64,000 nt of DNA, taken from positions 3,472,001 through 3,536,000 of the forward strand of contig OY970294.1 of the NCBI GenBank assembly GCA_963716125.1. Direction: 5' to 3'. Source of the stretch: Acidiluteibacter sp963716125. GTDB taxonomy: Bacteria > Bacteroidota > Bacteroidia > Flavobacteriales_E > Vicingaceae. The position numbers and the translations under genes are program-made. The notes beneath the pieces were generated by a model. It was not told where the DNA came from. It saw only the letters and a program-made list of their open reading frames with translations, and ran no database searches. Below are positions 52,294 to 62,788 of the stretch, piece after piece (the stretch's first letter is position 1; each line of letters starts with the position of its first letter).

Positions 52294-55200
52294 TTAAAAA
52301 TTATTTAAATCTACAGGTCTTAATACACCAAACCACTTAATAATTTTTTCGCCAACTCCAGGTACATCCACATGAATAATGTAAACTCCCGAAGAAATTG
52401 AAATATTAGCTTGGTTTTTTAAATCCCAATCTAAGAAACTATTTGGATCATTTTTAGCGTAACTTCTAATTAAAGTACCAGACAAATTATAAATTTTAAT
52501 ATCACAAACTTGTGGTAAATTAATTATTTTAACTCTGTTATCAAGCTGATTAATCTCGTATTCAGAATTTGCGTAATAAGGATTAGGCACTATGTTAATA
52601 TTATCCGTAGCACTTGTTATAGCAGCTTTATTTTGCGTTACACTTCCTAGGCCTGAAGTATTAAATTTATAAACAGGCTTACCATCATTTCTAACATATG
52701 AACCGGCAGCTAAAGCTTCCAAACCTGTAGAATACTTTGCATAAGGTTTTCTAACTTGAATAGTAACAGTTGCGTCTGTTGCTAACAATGTACTACCTTC
52801 TTTCAAAATAGGTATACCTACATAATTACAACTACCCCACGCTACCTTTCTTTCAGTAGTAGAAGAAGTAGGTTTAAACGCATTATAGAGTTTCTCACCA
52901 TAATCATAAGCGGGGAACTTATATAAGAAAGCCAATGACTCATAAGGTAATGTTTTTCTAAATACATACACATAATGCTTTCCACCCCAAATTAGATTAG
53001 ATGCAGTTCCGGGCAATTGCACGTCTGTAACTGTGCTTGTTGGATTCCACTTCATATCAGAACCATTATCGCTTCCATACCAACTATCCTCACCATATGC
53101 CATGTTAAGTCTTTCTCCAGTTTCAAGATCTACTGCATATCCAGGAAACCAACCCATTCCAGTAGATGATATAAAACTAGGGGAATTAGGATCTGTACTA
53201 GCTGGATCACCAGCATTTGCAAAATTCCCGTCTTTATCAATAGACGGAGAAGCTCTTAGGTCGTGTCTTTGAACTCCACCAACAGCTTTAACTGATTCCG
53301 ATTGTAATTCTACAACAGGACATCTTGTCCATAAAGATTTATTGGAGGTAAAAACTATGGATACAGAATTCAAGAATCTCAACTCATTGTATTGGCCAAC
53401 ACTTTCTTTATCATAAGCAGGAGAATTTATGACTAATCCATCCGTTACATTTCCTCTTCTCCATTGTGTAAGTGTATAAGGTGCCCATATACCTTCCAAA
53501 ATACCTTCGAAATCTTCTTCAGGATCTGCAAATTCACCATTACCATCTTTCAACTCTTTGTCATCAAAATTTTTCAAGAAAACCTCGTCATTTACACCAG
53601 CCCGAATTTGACCAGATAGAATCCAATTGTAAAAAGTATATCCATCTTGATCTCGAATTCCATCTAACCATGATAGTGAAGGGTTTTCATAAGAAATACT
53701 AGAATTTAAGTATCCATTTCCATTATTTGGTCGCGTATTAGCATCTCCAGGTGCATTAACTTGTTTAATGTTGATTGAAATACCTAAAGTAGGAATTATC
53801 TGTTCGTACTCTACTTGAATAGATTTTTTAGACGTAATTGTGTCGACACTAAAACCACTTGAATCACGATACAATACCCATTCAGAATTATTAGATAGAG
53901 ATGAATCGGCTGAGGCTGTACCTTTTATATGCAAAAAATATAAATTTTCAGGCACATTCAAAGGATCTATTATCTTGATCGTAGCAGGACCATTTCCCTC
54001 ATTATAAACTAAAGTATCCAAAATGTCACCAATAGGCCTTTCTGCAATATCTTGAAGTGTTTTTTTAGTCAACATTAATTCTTGACCACCATTACCTTTT
54101 CCTGATAATCTAGTAATTTGTAAATCGTCTCCATAAGATGAATTAACCACTGTTCCTCCATTTTCAGAGAAAGGTTTATGAGGAATAGCCGATACTGATT
54201 GAATCGATCCACCCAGACCATTTTGACGACTTCCTAAGAATGGCTTAGTTTGTCCAATATTTGAAGGAGTTAATGGATTAGTAGGATCAAAAGGTTTATT
54301 TTGAGCATATTTTATAAATTCATTGTGCCCGTAAGCAATTGCTATAAAATAGTATGTTTTAAAATTAACTAATCGATTATCACCAACAGCGAACAAATCT
54401 TCTGAAACCTTAAAGCTATGTTTGATACCTTTATTTTCACCAACAACTTTCACCGAGGGAATTTCTCCATTTATACTTTCATCAAAATCAAAGTTAACGA
54501 TTTGAGTAATATCATCTTTCACATCCACTTGTGCCACAATTCTTGCTTTTGAATCATCACCTAAATCACCTACTGAAACATCCTCAGCAGCTAATTGATA
54601 GATAATATACCCTTGAAATCTAAAAGTATCATCATAAATAATACCTTGTTGAAGCAGAGAGTCAGGTGTTACAATATTTGGATCTTTTTCTTTATAAGTT
54701 TCAGCTTCTCCCTTATTATTTACATTGTTAGATGTAGGTGGATTTGATAAATATAAAATTATCTCACGATCTAACTCTTGGTAAGTAATATCGGGTGCAT
54801 CGGGACCACTTAAAACTTTAAAACAGTTATCAAATAAAACTTGAGCTTTATCATCTGCAGCGTATAGCTTTTCAACAGAAGCTAATCTACCACCACTTTC
54901 TGCTCTTGCAAATACAACCCCAAAAGTAATATCATTTACATTTCCAGGCTCTAAAGTAAAAGGACCCGCTGATTGTAAAAATCTTCTATCCGCAGGTGGA
55001 TTTGCAATTTGTCCACCACCAGGATTATCTTCAGTCCAATTGGTATTAGTAACTGGCAATCCATTAGTCCCCCATCTTAAAGGATCAGAATCTCCAGGAA
55101 ACATAAAATCAGTTTCCTTTTCAGGCTCTACACCTGCAGAGTTAAAACCATCACCACCATGACGCATTCTTTGACCATTCTTCCAAACTCCTCTCAAGTA

Positions 55201-56532
55201 GTTATAATAATGAGCAGCAGCAGATGGATCAGCATTATCTGCTGCTGAACCAATATTATAATATACAAATCTTCTCATTCCAAAACGCTCATTATCAATA
55301 GTTGTATCAGGAACTTGATCTGCAGGATTAAAATATCCTAAACCATTTAATGCCTCATTTGGTCCAATTCCATAATTATTATTGATACCATCAGCATCTT
55401 GGTACGGTCCTTCAAAATAATCCAATCCAATGGCAGGTGGGTTTAATCCATAACCTTGCTGTCCTGCATTATCTCCATCGTCTTCATCACCGTTATAACA
55501 AAACCCTAACCCTCTATTTACATCACATCCAACGTAATCATCAGCTGATCCACCTAAATCAGGATCTACCCAGTTTCCGAAATACGTATTTGTTAAAGTA
55601 AATGTAGATCGGTTGATTAATTCATAATTATAAAAAGTCATAGAATTAATTTCATCATTGGTAGCAAAAGCAAATGCTTGTGCATGAATTTCCATTCCTA
55701 TACCAGGCGCATTAGATTCTGTATGAATATTTCCTTTATCATTAAATATCCACCAAATAGTGTAATCACCAAATAAAGGTCGAGAAGAACTTTCGCTTCT
55801 GTTTAAACGTTGTTTTCTACAATCATCCGTCCCAAACAAATCATAATATGGGTAATCGCCTTCATTTTCTGGATCATAAACACCAGGAGTACCTCCTGCT
55901 CTATCTACAAAAGGGGCCAATTTTCTTGCTTGACCTTTAGTTTCATCACCATTACCTGGCCATTTCAAAATCGAATTTGGAATTTGGTACCCTTTAAATG
56001 GTTCCAAAGCATCAGGATCACCTGATTCTTTTGCTTCCCAATAGGCTACAAATTCTTGAACAGATGATTTACGAAGTGTATCAAATTTATCCCATTTATC
56101 ACAAACATCCTGAGAAATTTCAGCTGTCCCTAAGGTATCCAATGGTCCAGTCCAGTAATCATTACCATTTCCAAATGTAGAAACAGCAGCTTTTAATTGT
56201 CCGTTAATATCAGTTCCACCAAGCCAGAGACCTCCAGAATATATAGCAAATGTTCCGGAATTCTTTGGCACCTCATAAGCTGCAACTCCATTCGCTCTAT
56301 TTTGCCATAGCAAACCATTAGAATAAATATTCGTCGATATGTTATTATAATCTAAACGAATTACCTTTTTAGAAGGGGTACAATTCGCGGCTAAATTATC
56401 ATTCGTGCTATTACTATTGGAATTGGTATTATTTCTATTGTTGTTCACCCTTACTCCTTCTGCAGCAAAAACTGAGGTAGAAATAAGAATTGCACATAAA
56501 GAAATTCCTATTTTATTAATTAAATTTTTCAT
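52294..56532 (-). CDS. Large T9SS-secreted protein with type A sorting domain
   Basis: 1412 residues: a signal peptide (ending FAAEG), an Asn-rich stretch (about 30-45), a long extracellular region with many Asp/Asn/Gly loops but no enzyme motif I recognise, and a C-terminal sorting domain of about 90 residues (NINIVPNPYYANSEY, VCDIKIYNLSGTLIRSY, SSGVYIIHVDVPGVGEKI, GVLRP). This CTD sends it through the T9SS. It is flanked by a TonB-dependent receptor upstream and a PorV-like gene downstream. Its job is unknown. Confidence 0.85.
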   Translation of the reverse strand: MKNLINKIGISLCAILISTSVFAAEGVRVNNNRNNTNSNSNSTNDNLAANCTPSKKVIRLDYNNISTNIYSNGLLWQNRANGVAAYEVPKNSGTFAIYSGGLWLGGTDINGQLKAAVSTFGNGNDYWTGPLDTLGTAEISQDVCDKWDKFDTLRKSSVQEFVAYWEAKESGDPDALEPFKGYQIPNSILKWPGNGDETKGQARKLAPFVDRAGGTPGVYDPENEGDYPYYDLFGTDDCRKQRLNRSESSSRPLFGDYTIWWIFNDKGNIHTESNAPGIGMEIHAQAFAFATNDEINSMTFYNYELINRSTFTLTNTYFGNWVDPDLGGSADDYVGCDVNRGLGFCYNGDEDDGDNAGQQGYGLNPPAIGLDYFEGPYQDADGINNNYGIGPNEALNGLGYFNPADQVPDTTIDNERFGMRRFVYYNIGSAADNADPSAAAHYYNYLRGVWKNGQRMRHGGDGFNSAGVEPEKETDFMFPGDSDPLRWGTNGLPVTNTNWTEDNPGGGQIANPPADRRFLQSAGPFTLEPGNVNDITFGVVFARAESGGRLASVEKLYAADDKAQVLFDNCFKVLSGPDAPDITYQELDREIILYLSNPPTSNNVNNKGEAETYKEKDPNIVTPDSLLQQGIIYDDTFRFQGYIIYQLAAEDVSVGDLGDDSKARIVAQVDVKDDITQIVNFDFDESINGEIPSVKVVGENKGIKHSFKVSEDLFAVGDNRLVNFKTYYFIAIAYGHNEFIKYAQNKPFDPTNPLTPSNIGQTKPFLGSRQNGLGGSIQSVSAIPHKPFSENGGTVVNSSYGDDLQITRLSGKGNGGQELMLTKKTLQDIAERPIGDILDTLVYNEGNGPATIKIIDPLNVPENLYFLHIKGTASADSSLSNNSEWVLYRDSSGFSVDTITSKKSIQVEYEQIIPTLGISINIKQVNAPGDANTRPNNGNGYLNSSISYENPSLSWLDGIRDQDGYTFYNWILSGQIRAGVNDEVFLKNFDDKELKDGNGEFADPEEDFEGILEGIWAPYTLTQWRRGNVTDGLVINSPAYDKESVGQYNELRFLNSVSIVFTSNKSLWTRCPVVELQSESVKAVGGVQRHDLRASPSIDKDGNFANAGDPASTDPNSPSFISSTGMGWFPGYAVDLETGERLNMAYGEDSWYGSDNGSDMKWNPTSTVTDVQLPGTASNLIWGGKHYVYVFRKTLPYESLAFLYKFPAYDYGEKLYNAFKPTSSTTERKVAWGSCNYVGIPILKEGSTLLATDATVTIQVRKPYAKYSTGLEALAAGSYVRNDGKPVYKFNTSGLGSVTQNKAAITSATDNINIVPNPYYANSEYEINQLDNRVKIINLPQVCDIKIYNLSGTLIRSYAKNDPNSFLDWDLKNQANISISSGVYIIHVDVPGVGEKIIKWFGVLRPVDLNNF

Positions 56533-56569
56533 AATTCTAATATCTATCTATAATTTTATATTCTATCAA

Positions 56570-59500
56570 TTAAAAACTAAGTTGCAATCCTAAACGAATT
56601 CTACGTGGTAATTCATAATTATAAGGATTATTTAATTTCAAATTGTATTGATCCCTATAAGCTTGTTCATCTACTGATGTTGAAATAACATTTTGAAATT
56701 GACTCGCAGCTAAATATCCATCGTCATTAGCATTTCCTGTGTATGAATAAACACTAGATACATTATTTCTACCCAACAAATTCAATAACTGCAAACTCAC
56801 ATTTAAATAAGACGTTTTTGCAGCCTTATCTTCACTACCTTTTTTCCAAGTAACTAAGAAGTCTTTATCAATTCTCATATCCATTCTAAAAACAAAAGGC
56901 AACCTAGATCCATTCACATCACCAACTATTGATGCTCTTTGAGAGTTAAATATTTCAGAATTTACTGCTCTATTTCTTGCAGTGTAGGGGGTTCCTGATC
57001 CACCAACTGCCGATAAGTTAACACCAAAGTTTTCTAAAATAGGATTTCCATTAATTTTTGGGCCATTATAATTTTTACCTGAGCCATATCTATAATCTAT
57101 TCTCGCAGTTAATTGATGTCTCTGATCATAAGTGTAAGGGAAAATCGATCTTAAGTTTGGTTGACCAGAGTTAACCAAATTTAAAGATGTAGTTGTACTA
57201 GATCCAGTACCGTTTGCAAATTGAATAGTATAACTTGCTGTAAATTTTAAATTTTTAGTTCTTCTTAAATCATAAGAAACAGTTGCACCTTTAACAGTAC
57301 CAAAATCTAAATTGCCATAGGTTAAATAATCCACCGGATATCCACCAGTTATTTTTCTAACCTGTATCATGTCTCTTTGCTCTCTGTAAAAGGCAGAAAA
57401 ACCAATTGAAGAAGATTTATTCAATGCCTGCTTAAATCCTAATTCGTAATTGATTGTTTTCTCTGGTTTCAAATTAGGGTTATTTACTCTATTAGCGGCT
57501 GAAATACTCCCCATATACAAATAATCAAACAATTCTATTTGGTTATTAGAGGATGGTCTTTGAGTCAATATATCATAGTTAGCAAAAAAAGTTGCCTGAT
57601 CCGAAATAGGGAATGAAAAAGAAACTCGAGGCATCACGTTTACTTGAGGCACATAATCTTTAAAAGAATTTTCATTCAATAATTTCTCATTATCACCTGC
57701 ATTTTCAGGATTCTCTAACCATGGAGCTATACCATTTGCAGAATAGATAGACTGTGGATCAGAAATTTCTGCTCCACTTGAATTATAAAAAGTGTTTCCA
57801 TCTCTATAACCAGTTATGTTACTAGGAACTTTAGGGTCATTTGCACTACCACCCAAAGGATTCGAAATATCAGCAACATATACAACAGCATTATCACTAA
57901 TATTTCCAGGAACAGCTCCACCTAATCCTCTCACATAAGCAGCATTTCGAGTATTTGCTATAGAGTATTCATCTTTTAGTACAGGTTGATTTGCATCAAA
58001 ACGATCAACTCTTACTCCAACTCTTAAAATTAAATCATCAAAATTAAATTTATCTTGGATGTAACCTGCAACATAAATCGGCTGATAAGGCTTAATTAAT
58101 CTTTTCTTAAAACCTAAATCATCCGTTTCGTTAAAGAAATCACTCAAAGAAGCATTTTTCACTTTATCCCCTTTATAATCATATCCATAATAAGAAAGAT
58201 TAGTATTACTAGCCGGACTTGCTAAGTCCTCTGCCGAAAAGTAATCAATTTTATAAGTGCTAATGTCATAAGAATCAAAGTTTATAAAATCAGTACCATT
58301 AACATCTAAACCTAGAGCTTGACGCATCCTATATGCAAATGCTGATCTATTATTTCCATCATATTTTCTTCCAAAGGTAATGACATCTTCTCCTCCAAAT
58401 TGATCTAATTTAGAAACTGTATAATTATTTGAATCAATTTGCAGAATATGAGAATTTACTAAATTTCTTCCTAATGTCCACAATCCGTTTGGAGAAATAA
58501 AATAATTTCTTTCAATTCTTTGTTCAAATTCAAAACCTACTAATAATTCATGAATTCCAACATTTGCAGAACCATAACCACTTATTCTAAACTGATCTCT
58601 TTCGCTCTTTGAATAACTGTTACTCACATCACCAACTGTACTCCACATACTGTAAACAGAGTTAGGCATTCTTCCATTAACAATTCCACCTGAACCTATT
58701 AAACTATCTATAGTGGTAGGAGTTCCCAATAATTGATAATAATTAGAAGCATAAGAAGATAAAATTGGATTAACATCAGAACCTGTATAATTATAAGCAA
58801 TAGGATTGTCGAAAGCTGTTAAAAAATATCCTGAACGTACAGAACCATCCTGCAATTCGAATAAGTCTCTGTAGGCATAAGAATTTTCAGTTACAGCATC
58901 AAATTGACCAACATATCCATACTTGAATAAATCATCTTTATTACTTCTACTTTGTTGCTTGCCATAACTTTTGGTATAATCCAACTGAACACTAAAAAAT
59001 GCATTCTTGATTAAAGATGCTGACTCAGCTTCCTCTTTTGTAGTAGCATTTTTAAATCTTTGCTGAAATCTACCAAAGAACCTAAGGTCATTATTTATTG
59101 TCTGTGGGTTATTGCCCCAATTATATAAAGAAAATGCAGCTCCTCCATTTCTAACCTCATTATTTTGATCATTGTAAAATAATGAACCTCCAATTGTAAT
59201 TTTTGCTGTTTCCGATAAATTAAAATCTAACTTACCTGATAAATTTACCCTTTTTAAGCCTGTATTTTTTCTAAATCCTACTATTTCAAAATTCTCATCT
59301 GTTAAATAAAGTGCATTGTTTTGCAAACCTCCTCCTACTGAAGCATCTTGAATTCTTAATGGATTAGATATTAATCCATCCAATACATCATCTTTCACTT
59401 TATAAATATCAACTGCAGAACCTCTAGGATCAACCTGCGATCTTAATTCACCAGAAATTAAATATCCAATAGGAGCACTTACTACTTTCCCGTCTTCATC

Positions 59501-60322
59501 TTTTTTAGGAAACATAGGTCCCCCAACTGAGAAACCCAAAAGATTGAAACCATAGTTGTCTAAACCTGTCACTTTATTTTCACCAGTTTTAAATCCTGAA
59601 GTTACATATTCAATACTACCAAATGTTTGCTTAATCGCTTGCTTAGAAGTAATGATAGTTAATCCACCTGTAACATCGCCGTATTGAGCAGGGATACCAC
59701 CAGTAATTACACTTACTTCGCCAATTGCTTCTTTAGGAAGATTAGCTGAACCAATTACTTTTACACCATCTATATAAACATCAGAAGAGCTAGTACGTGC
59801 ACCTCTAATATTTAAACCAGAGCTTCCATCATCTTTAGAATAAACCCCACCGATAGTTTTTGCTACATCAGAAGCACTACGAACGGCCATAGATTTAATA
59901 TCTTCAGAAGAAACTGTTCCTCCTTGGGTATTCTTATCAATTTCAATTAATGGTATTTTGTAAGCTACTACCTCAACTGGACCAAGAGAAACTCCAGGCT
60001 GGAGTTTAACATCTTGTTTTTTCAATTGATCAGAACTGATAATAACACCTGTAATTTTTTTAGTGGTGTAACCCACATAAGAAATTAATAAGTCATAAGT
60101 ACCAGGAGGAATAGGACGCAAATTGTACTTTCCATCAAAATCTGCAGAACCAGCTGCAATTTGATTTCCTTTATTTTCCAATACAACATTGGCAAATGGC
60201 AATGATTCTCCAGTTGTAGCATCAGTAATGGTTCCAACTAAAGAACCTGAACCAACTTGCGCATAACCGTAAGAAAAGGCGCTTAATAATAATACGAGCG
60301 CAAAAAATAATTTTCTTAGCAT
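56570..60322 (-). CDS. TonB-dependent receptor with carboxypeptidase-regulatory N-domain
   Basis: 1250 residues: a signal peptide (to about 21), a CarboxypepD_reg-like Ig domain (about 25-110, LVGTITDATTGESLPFANVV), a plug domain (about 145-250, GLNIRGARTSSSDVYIDGV, ITGGIPAQYGDVTGG), and a 22-strand barrel ending in LQLSF. A SusD homologue is absent, so it is not a classical SusCD pair. First gene of a three-gene operon with a T9SS cargo and a PorV-like protein. Substrate unknown. Confidence 0.93.
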   Translation of the reverse strand: MLRKLFFALVLLLSAFSYGYAQVGSGSLVGTITDATTGESLPFANVVLENKGNQIAAGSADFDGKYNLRPIPPGTYDLLISYVGYTTKKITGVIISSDQLKKQDVKLQPGVSLGPVEVVAYKIPLIEIDKNTQGGTVSSEDIKSMAVRSASDVAKTIGGVYSKDDGSSGLNIRGARTSSSDVYIDGVKVIGSANLPKEAIGEVSVITGGIPAQYGDVTGGLTIITSKQAIKQTFGSIEYVTSGFKTGENKVTGLDNYGFNLLGFSVGGPMFPKKDEDGKVVSAPIGYLISGELRSQVDPRGSAVDIYKVKDDVLDGLISNPLRIQDASVGGGLQNNALYLTDENFEIVGFRKNTGLKRVNLSGKLDFNLSETAKITIGGSLFYNDQNNEVRNGGAAFSLYNWGNNPQTINNDLRFFGRFQQRFKNATTKEEAESASLIKNAFFSVQLDYTKSYGKQQSRSNKDDLFKYGYVGQFDAVTENSYAYRDLFELQDGSVRSGYFLTAFDNPIAYNYTGSDVNPILSSYASNYYQLLGTPTTIDSLIGSGGIVNGRMPNSVYSMWSTVGDVSNSYSKSERDQFRISGYGSANVGIHELLVGFEFEQRIERNYFISPNGLWTLGRNLVNSHILQIDSNNYTVSKLDQFGGEDVITFGRKYDGNNRSAFAYRMRQALGLDVNGTDFINFDSYDISTYKIDYFSAEDLASPASNTNLSYYGYDYKGDKVKNASLSDFFNETDDLGFKKRLIKPYQPIYVAGYIQDKFNFDDLILRVGVRVDRFDANQPVLKDEYSIANTRNAAYVRGLGGAVPGNISDNAVVYVADISNPLGGSANDPKVPSNITGYRDGNTFYNSSGAEISDPQSIYSANGIAPWLENPENAGDNEKLLNENSFKDYVPQVNVMPRVSFSFPISDQATFFANYDILTQRPSSNNQIELFDYLYMGSISAANRVNNPNLKPEKTINYELGFKQALNKSSSIGFSAFYREQRDMIQVRKITGGYPVDYLTYGNLDFGTVKGATVSYDLRRTKNLKFTASYTIQFANGTGSSTTTSLNLVNSGQPNLRSIFPYTYDQRHQLTARIDYRYGSGKNYNGPKINGNPILENFGVNLSAVGGSGTPYTARNRAVNSEIFNSQRASIVGDVNGSRLPFVFRMDMRIDKDFLVTWKKGSEDKAAKTSYLNVSLQLLNLLGRNNVSSVYSYTGNANDDGYLAASQFQNVISTSVDEQAYRDQYNLKLNNPYNYELPRRIRLGLQLSF

Positions 60323-60372
60323 AATCTTTAATTTATGTTAAATCTATTTAATCTTATAAAACTACAGTGGCG

Positions 60373-60404
60373 TAAAGATATACAATAATAAAATACATTT
60401 CAAA
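60373..60404 (-). promoter_or_regulatory. Promoter of the TonB receptor operon
   Basis: The minus strand has TTTG (60401-60404), 20 nt, TATCTTTA (60373-60380), one base off consensus, giving a leader of about 45 nt. Confidence 0.6.
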
Positions 60405-60467
60405 ATTTTATTCTCAGTTCGATACTGTATTTTTTTAATTTTTTTAAGAACCATTGAACCTTAGGCT

Positions 60468-60788
60468 CTAATTTTTTCTAAACCACCTACTCAAAAAAAA
60501 CTTTTGTTGTCCGTTGTTTAATTTTTTCGATTTCTTTCTATTCCTTTTCATCTCTTTTTGCGCAGATTTAGATTGAATATCATAAAATCTTTGCTTTTTT
60601 GCTTCTGCCTGCTCTTCTGCCTTTTTTTCTTTAGCGGCATCTTGCTTATTTAACTTTTCCTGTCTTTTCTCAATTGTTCTATCAACTTTATTGCTTTGCG
60701 CAAAGCTATTTTGAGGTAAGACACCAATAAGTAGAAAAGTGATGCCTGATAAAATGAAAAAAAATTTTATTTTTCGTCTTTTCGTCAA
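60468..60788 (-). CDS. Small Lys/Glu-rich secreted protein
   Basis: About 106 residues if started at TTG 60788. A basic start (TKRRKIK) and hydrophobic signal (FFFILSGITFLLIGVL) end at FAQS; the mature part is a charged coiled-coil-like stretch (KRQEKLNKQDAAKEKKAEEQ) with a basic C-terminus. A longer frame reaches an ATG at 60842, but that overlaps the divergent gene and places the signal sequence internally. Function unknown. Confidence 0.55.
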   Translation of the reverse strand: MTKRRKIKFFFILSGITFLLIGVLPQNSFAQSNKVDRTIEKRQEKLNKQDAAKEKKAEEQAEAKKQRFYDIQSKSAQKEMKRNRKKSKKLNNGQQKFFLSRWFRKN

Positions 60789-60820
60789 ATTTGGCTTAAT
60801 TTTGTTTTTAAATTTAAGAG

Positions 60821-61255
60821 ATGGCAATAATATTAAAATCAATTCGATTTTTCAGCTTTTTAACAATTGTATTTTTATTTTCTTGTAAAAATGAAACGAA
60901 AAACAGTAATATTCCGAACGTTGCGGTCAATATTTATATTTCATTACAAGATCCTGAATTTATCGATTTAGCTGTTCCTACTGGTTGGGTTTATGTAACC
61001 GGTGGATCTAGAGGTGTTATTATATATCGTGTCAATCAAGATGAATTTGTGGCTTATGACAGGCATTGCACCTACGATCCGGCAAGTAGTTGTGGTTTGG
61101 TAGAAATGGATGTAACCAACGTAACTTTGAGTGATGCTTGCTGCGGCTCTGTATTTTCAGTTTTTTCAGGAATACCCAATCAAGGACCTGCCACACGGGC
61201 ATTAAAAGCTTACCAAACTACTTTTGATGGAAATTTTTTGAGGGTTTTTAATTAA
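60821..61255 (+). CDS. Lipoprotein with a degenerate Rieske-like pattern
   Basis: 144 residues: a signal with lipobox LFSC (Cys22), then a beta-rich domain. FVAYDRHCTYDPAS and DACCGSVFSVFSG sit where Rieske proteins have C-T-H-x-G and C-P-C-H-G-S-x-F. Of the four Fe-S ligands only one Cys is retained in the first motif and one in the second: Tyr replaces the first His, Asp the second Cys, and Cys the second His. Two further Cys residues are nearby. It is probably a Rieske fold that has lost or changed its cluster. Confidence 0.65.
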   Translation: MAIILKSIRFFSFLTIVFLFSCKNETKNSNIPNVAVNIYISLQDPEFIDLAVPTGWVYVTGGSRGVIIYRVNQDEFVAYDRHCTYDPASSCGLVEMDVTNVTLSDACCGSVFSVFSGIPNQGPATRALKAYQTTFDGNFLRVFN

Positions 61256-61332
61256 AACTGAAATCAATTCATTTAGAAAAGAAACTTCAAATCAAAAAAA
61301 ATTAATTTCTAACTCCTTATCACATCTATCAC

Positions 61333-61368
61333 AAAAAAAAGGCTCTACCTTAATTAAGATAGAGCCTT
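61333..61368 (-). terminator. Terminator of ahcY
   Basis: AAGGCTCTA (61339-61347) pairs with TAGAGCCTT (61360-61368), plus inner CTTAA/TTAAG; a run of eight T follows on the minus strand. Confidence 0.9.
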
Positions 61369-61388
61369 GATAAAAATAGTAGATAATA

Positions 61389-62706
61389 CTAGTATCTGTA
61401 ATATTCAGGCTTGTATGGCCCTTTTTGTTCAACACCAATATAATCAGCTTGATCTTTACATAACTCTTCTAACTCAACACCAATCTTAGCTAAGTGAAGA
61501 AATGCAACTTTTTCATCTAAATGTTTTGGTAACGTATAAACTTTGTTTTCATAACTTGAAGCGTTATTCCACAAGTTCAATTGAGCTAAAGTTTGATTTG
61601 TAAATGAATTAGACATTACAAATGAAGGATGACCAGTTGCACAACCTAAATTAACTAATCTACCTTGAGCTAACAATATCACATCATTTCCATTAACGTA
61701 TACTTATCAACTTGTGGTTTGATTTCGTCTTTAGTATTTCCGTGATTATTATCTAACCAAGCTACATCAATTTCATTATCAAAGTGACCTATATTACATA
61801 CAATCACTTTATCTTTCATTTTCTCAAAATGCTTTCCTGAATAATATCTTTGTTACCAGTAGCGGTTACAATAATATCAGCTTCAGCTACTGCATTGTCC
61901 ATTTTCTTAACAGCAAAACCATCCATAGCAGCTTGCAATGCACAAATAGGATCAATTTCTGTAACAATAACTCTAGCACCTGCACCTCTCAATGAAGAGC
62001 AGATCCTTTACCTACATCACCATATCCAGCAACAACTGCAACTTTACCTGCCATCATCACATCAGTAGCTCTTCTAATAGCATCTACCAATGATTCTTTA
62101 CAACCGTATTTATTATCAAACTTAGATTTAGTAACTGAATCATTTACATTGATTGCAGGCATTACTAAAGTTCCATTTTTCTCTCTTTCGTATAATCTGT
62201 GAACACCAGTTGTGGTTTCTTCAGATAAGACCTTTGATGTTTTTAACCAATTCAGGATAGTTCATCAAATACCATATTTGTTAAATCACCACCATCATCT
62301 AAAATCATATTTAAAGGCTTTCTTTCTTCTCCAAAAAAAATAGTTTGTTCGATACACCAATCAAATTCTTCAGCAGTCATACCCTTCCAAGCATAAACTG
62401 GAATACCTGCAGCAGCAATAGCAGCAGCAGCATGATCTTGAGTAGAGAAAATATTACATGAAGACCATGTAACCTCAGCACCTAATGCAACTAATGTTTC
62501 AATTAAAACTGCCGTTTGAATGGTCATGTGTAAACATCCGGCAATTCTTGCACCTTTTAAAGGTTTCTTACTACCAAACTCTTCTCTTAGCGCCATTAAA
62601 CCCGGCATTTCAGCTTCCGCCAACCTTCAATTTCTTTTCTTCCATAATCTGCTAAAGAAATGTCTTTAACTTTGTATGCTAAAAAATCTACTTTTGTATT
62701 ACTCAT
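61389..62706 (-). pseudogene. ahcY: S-adenosylhomocysteinase, interrupted by about six frameshifts
   Basis: The frames together encode a full AhcY (about 438 residues) from ATG 62706: MSNTKVDFLAYKVKDISLAD, AEMPGLMALREEFG, GCLHMTIQTAVLIETL, the NAD-binding VAVVAGYGDVGKGS, VCNIGHFDNEIDVAWLD, and the end KGPYKPEYYRY. Apparent indels are near 62624 (+2), 62263 (+1), 62226 (+1), 61998 (-1), 61833 (-1) and 61698 (-1). The protein between them is well conserved, with no substitutions to stop. Net change is +1 nt. Either very recent decay or, more likely, local consensus errors. Confidence 0.88.
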
Positions 62707-62762
62707 CTTATATAATTTTTATTTTATAGGTTTGCAAAGTTCCTAATTAAATTCTTGAATTT

Positions 62763-62770
62763 CAAATATA
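62763..62770 (-). promoter_or_regulatory. -7 element upstream of ahcY
   Basis: TATATTTG on the minus strand, 56 nt before the ahcY ATG; the same short interval must also serve the divergent gene at 62789. No clear -33 element. Confidence 0.4.
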
Positions 62771-62788
62771 CCTTAATAACAAATTTAA

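Noticed and set aside
61389..62706. Programmed frameshifting in ahcY
   Set aside because: Six shifts of both signs with no slippery-site pattern cannot be programmed recoding.
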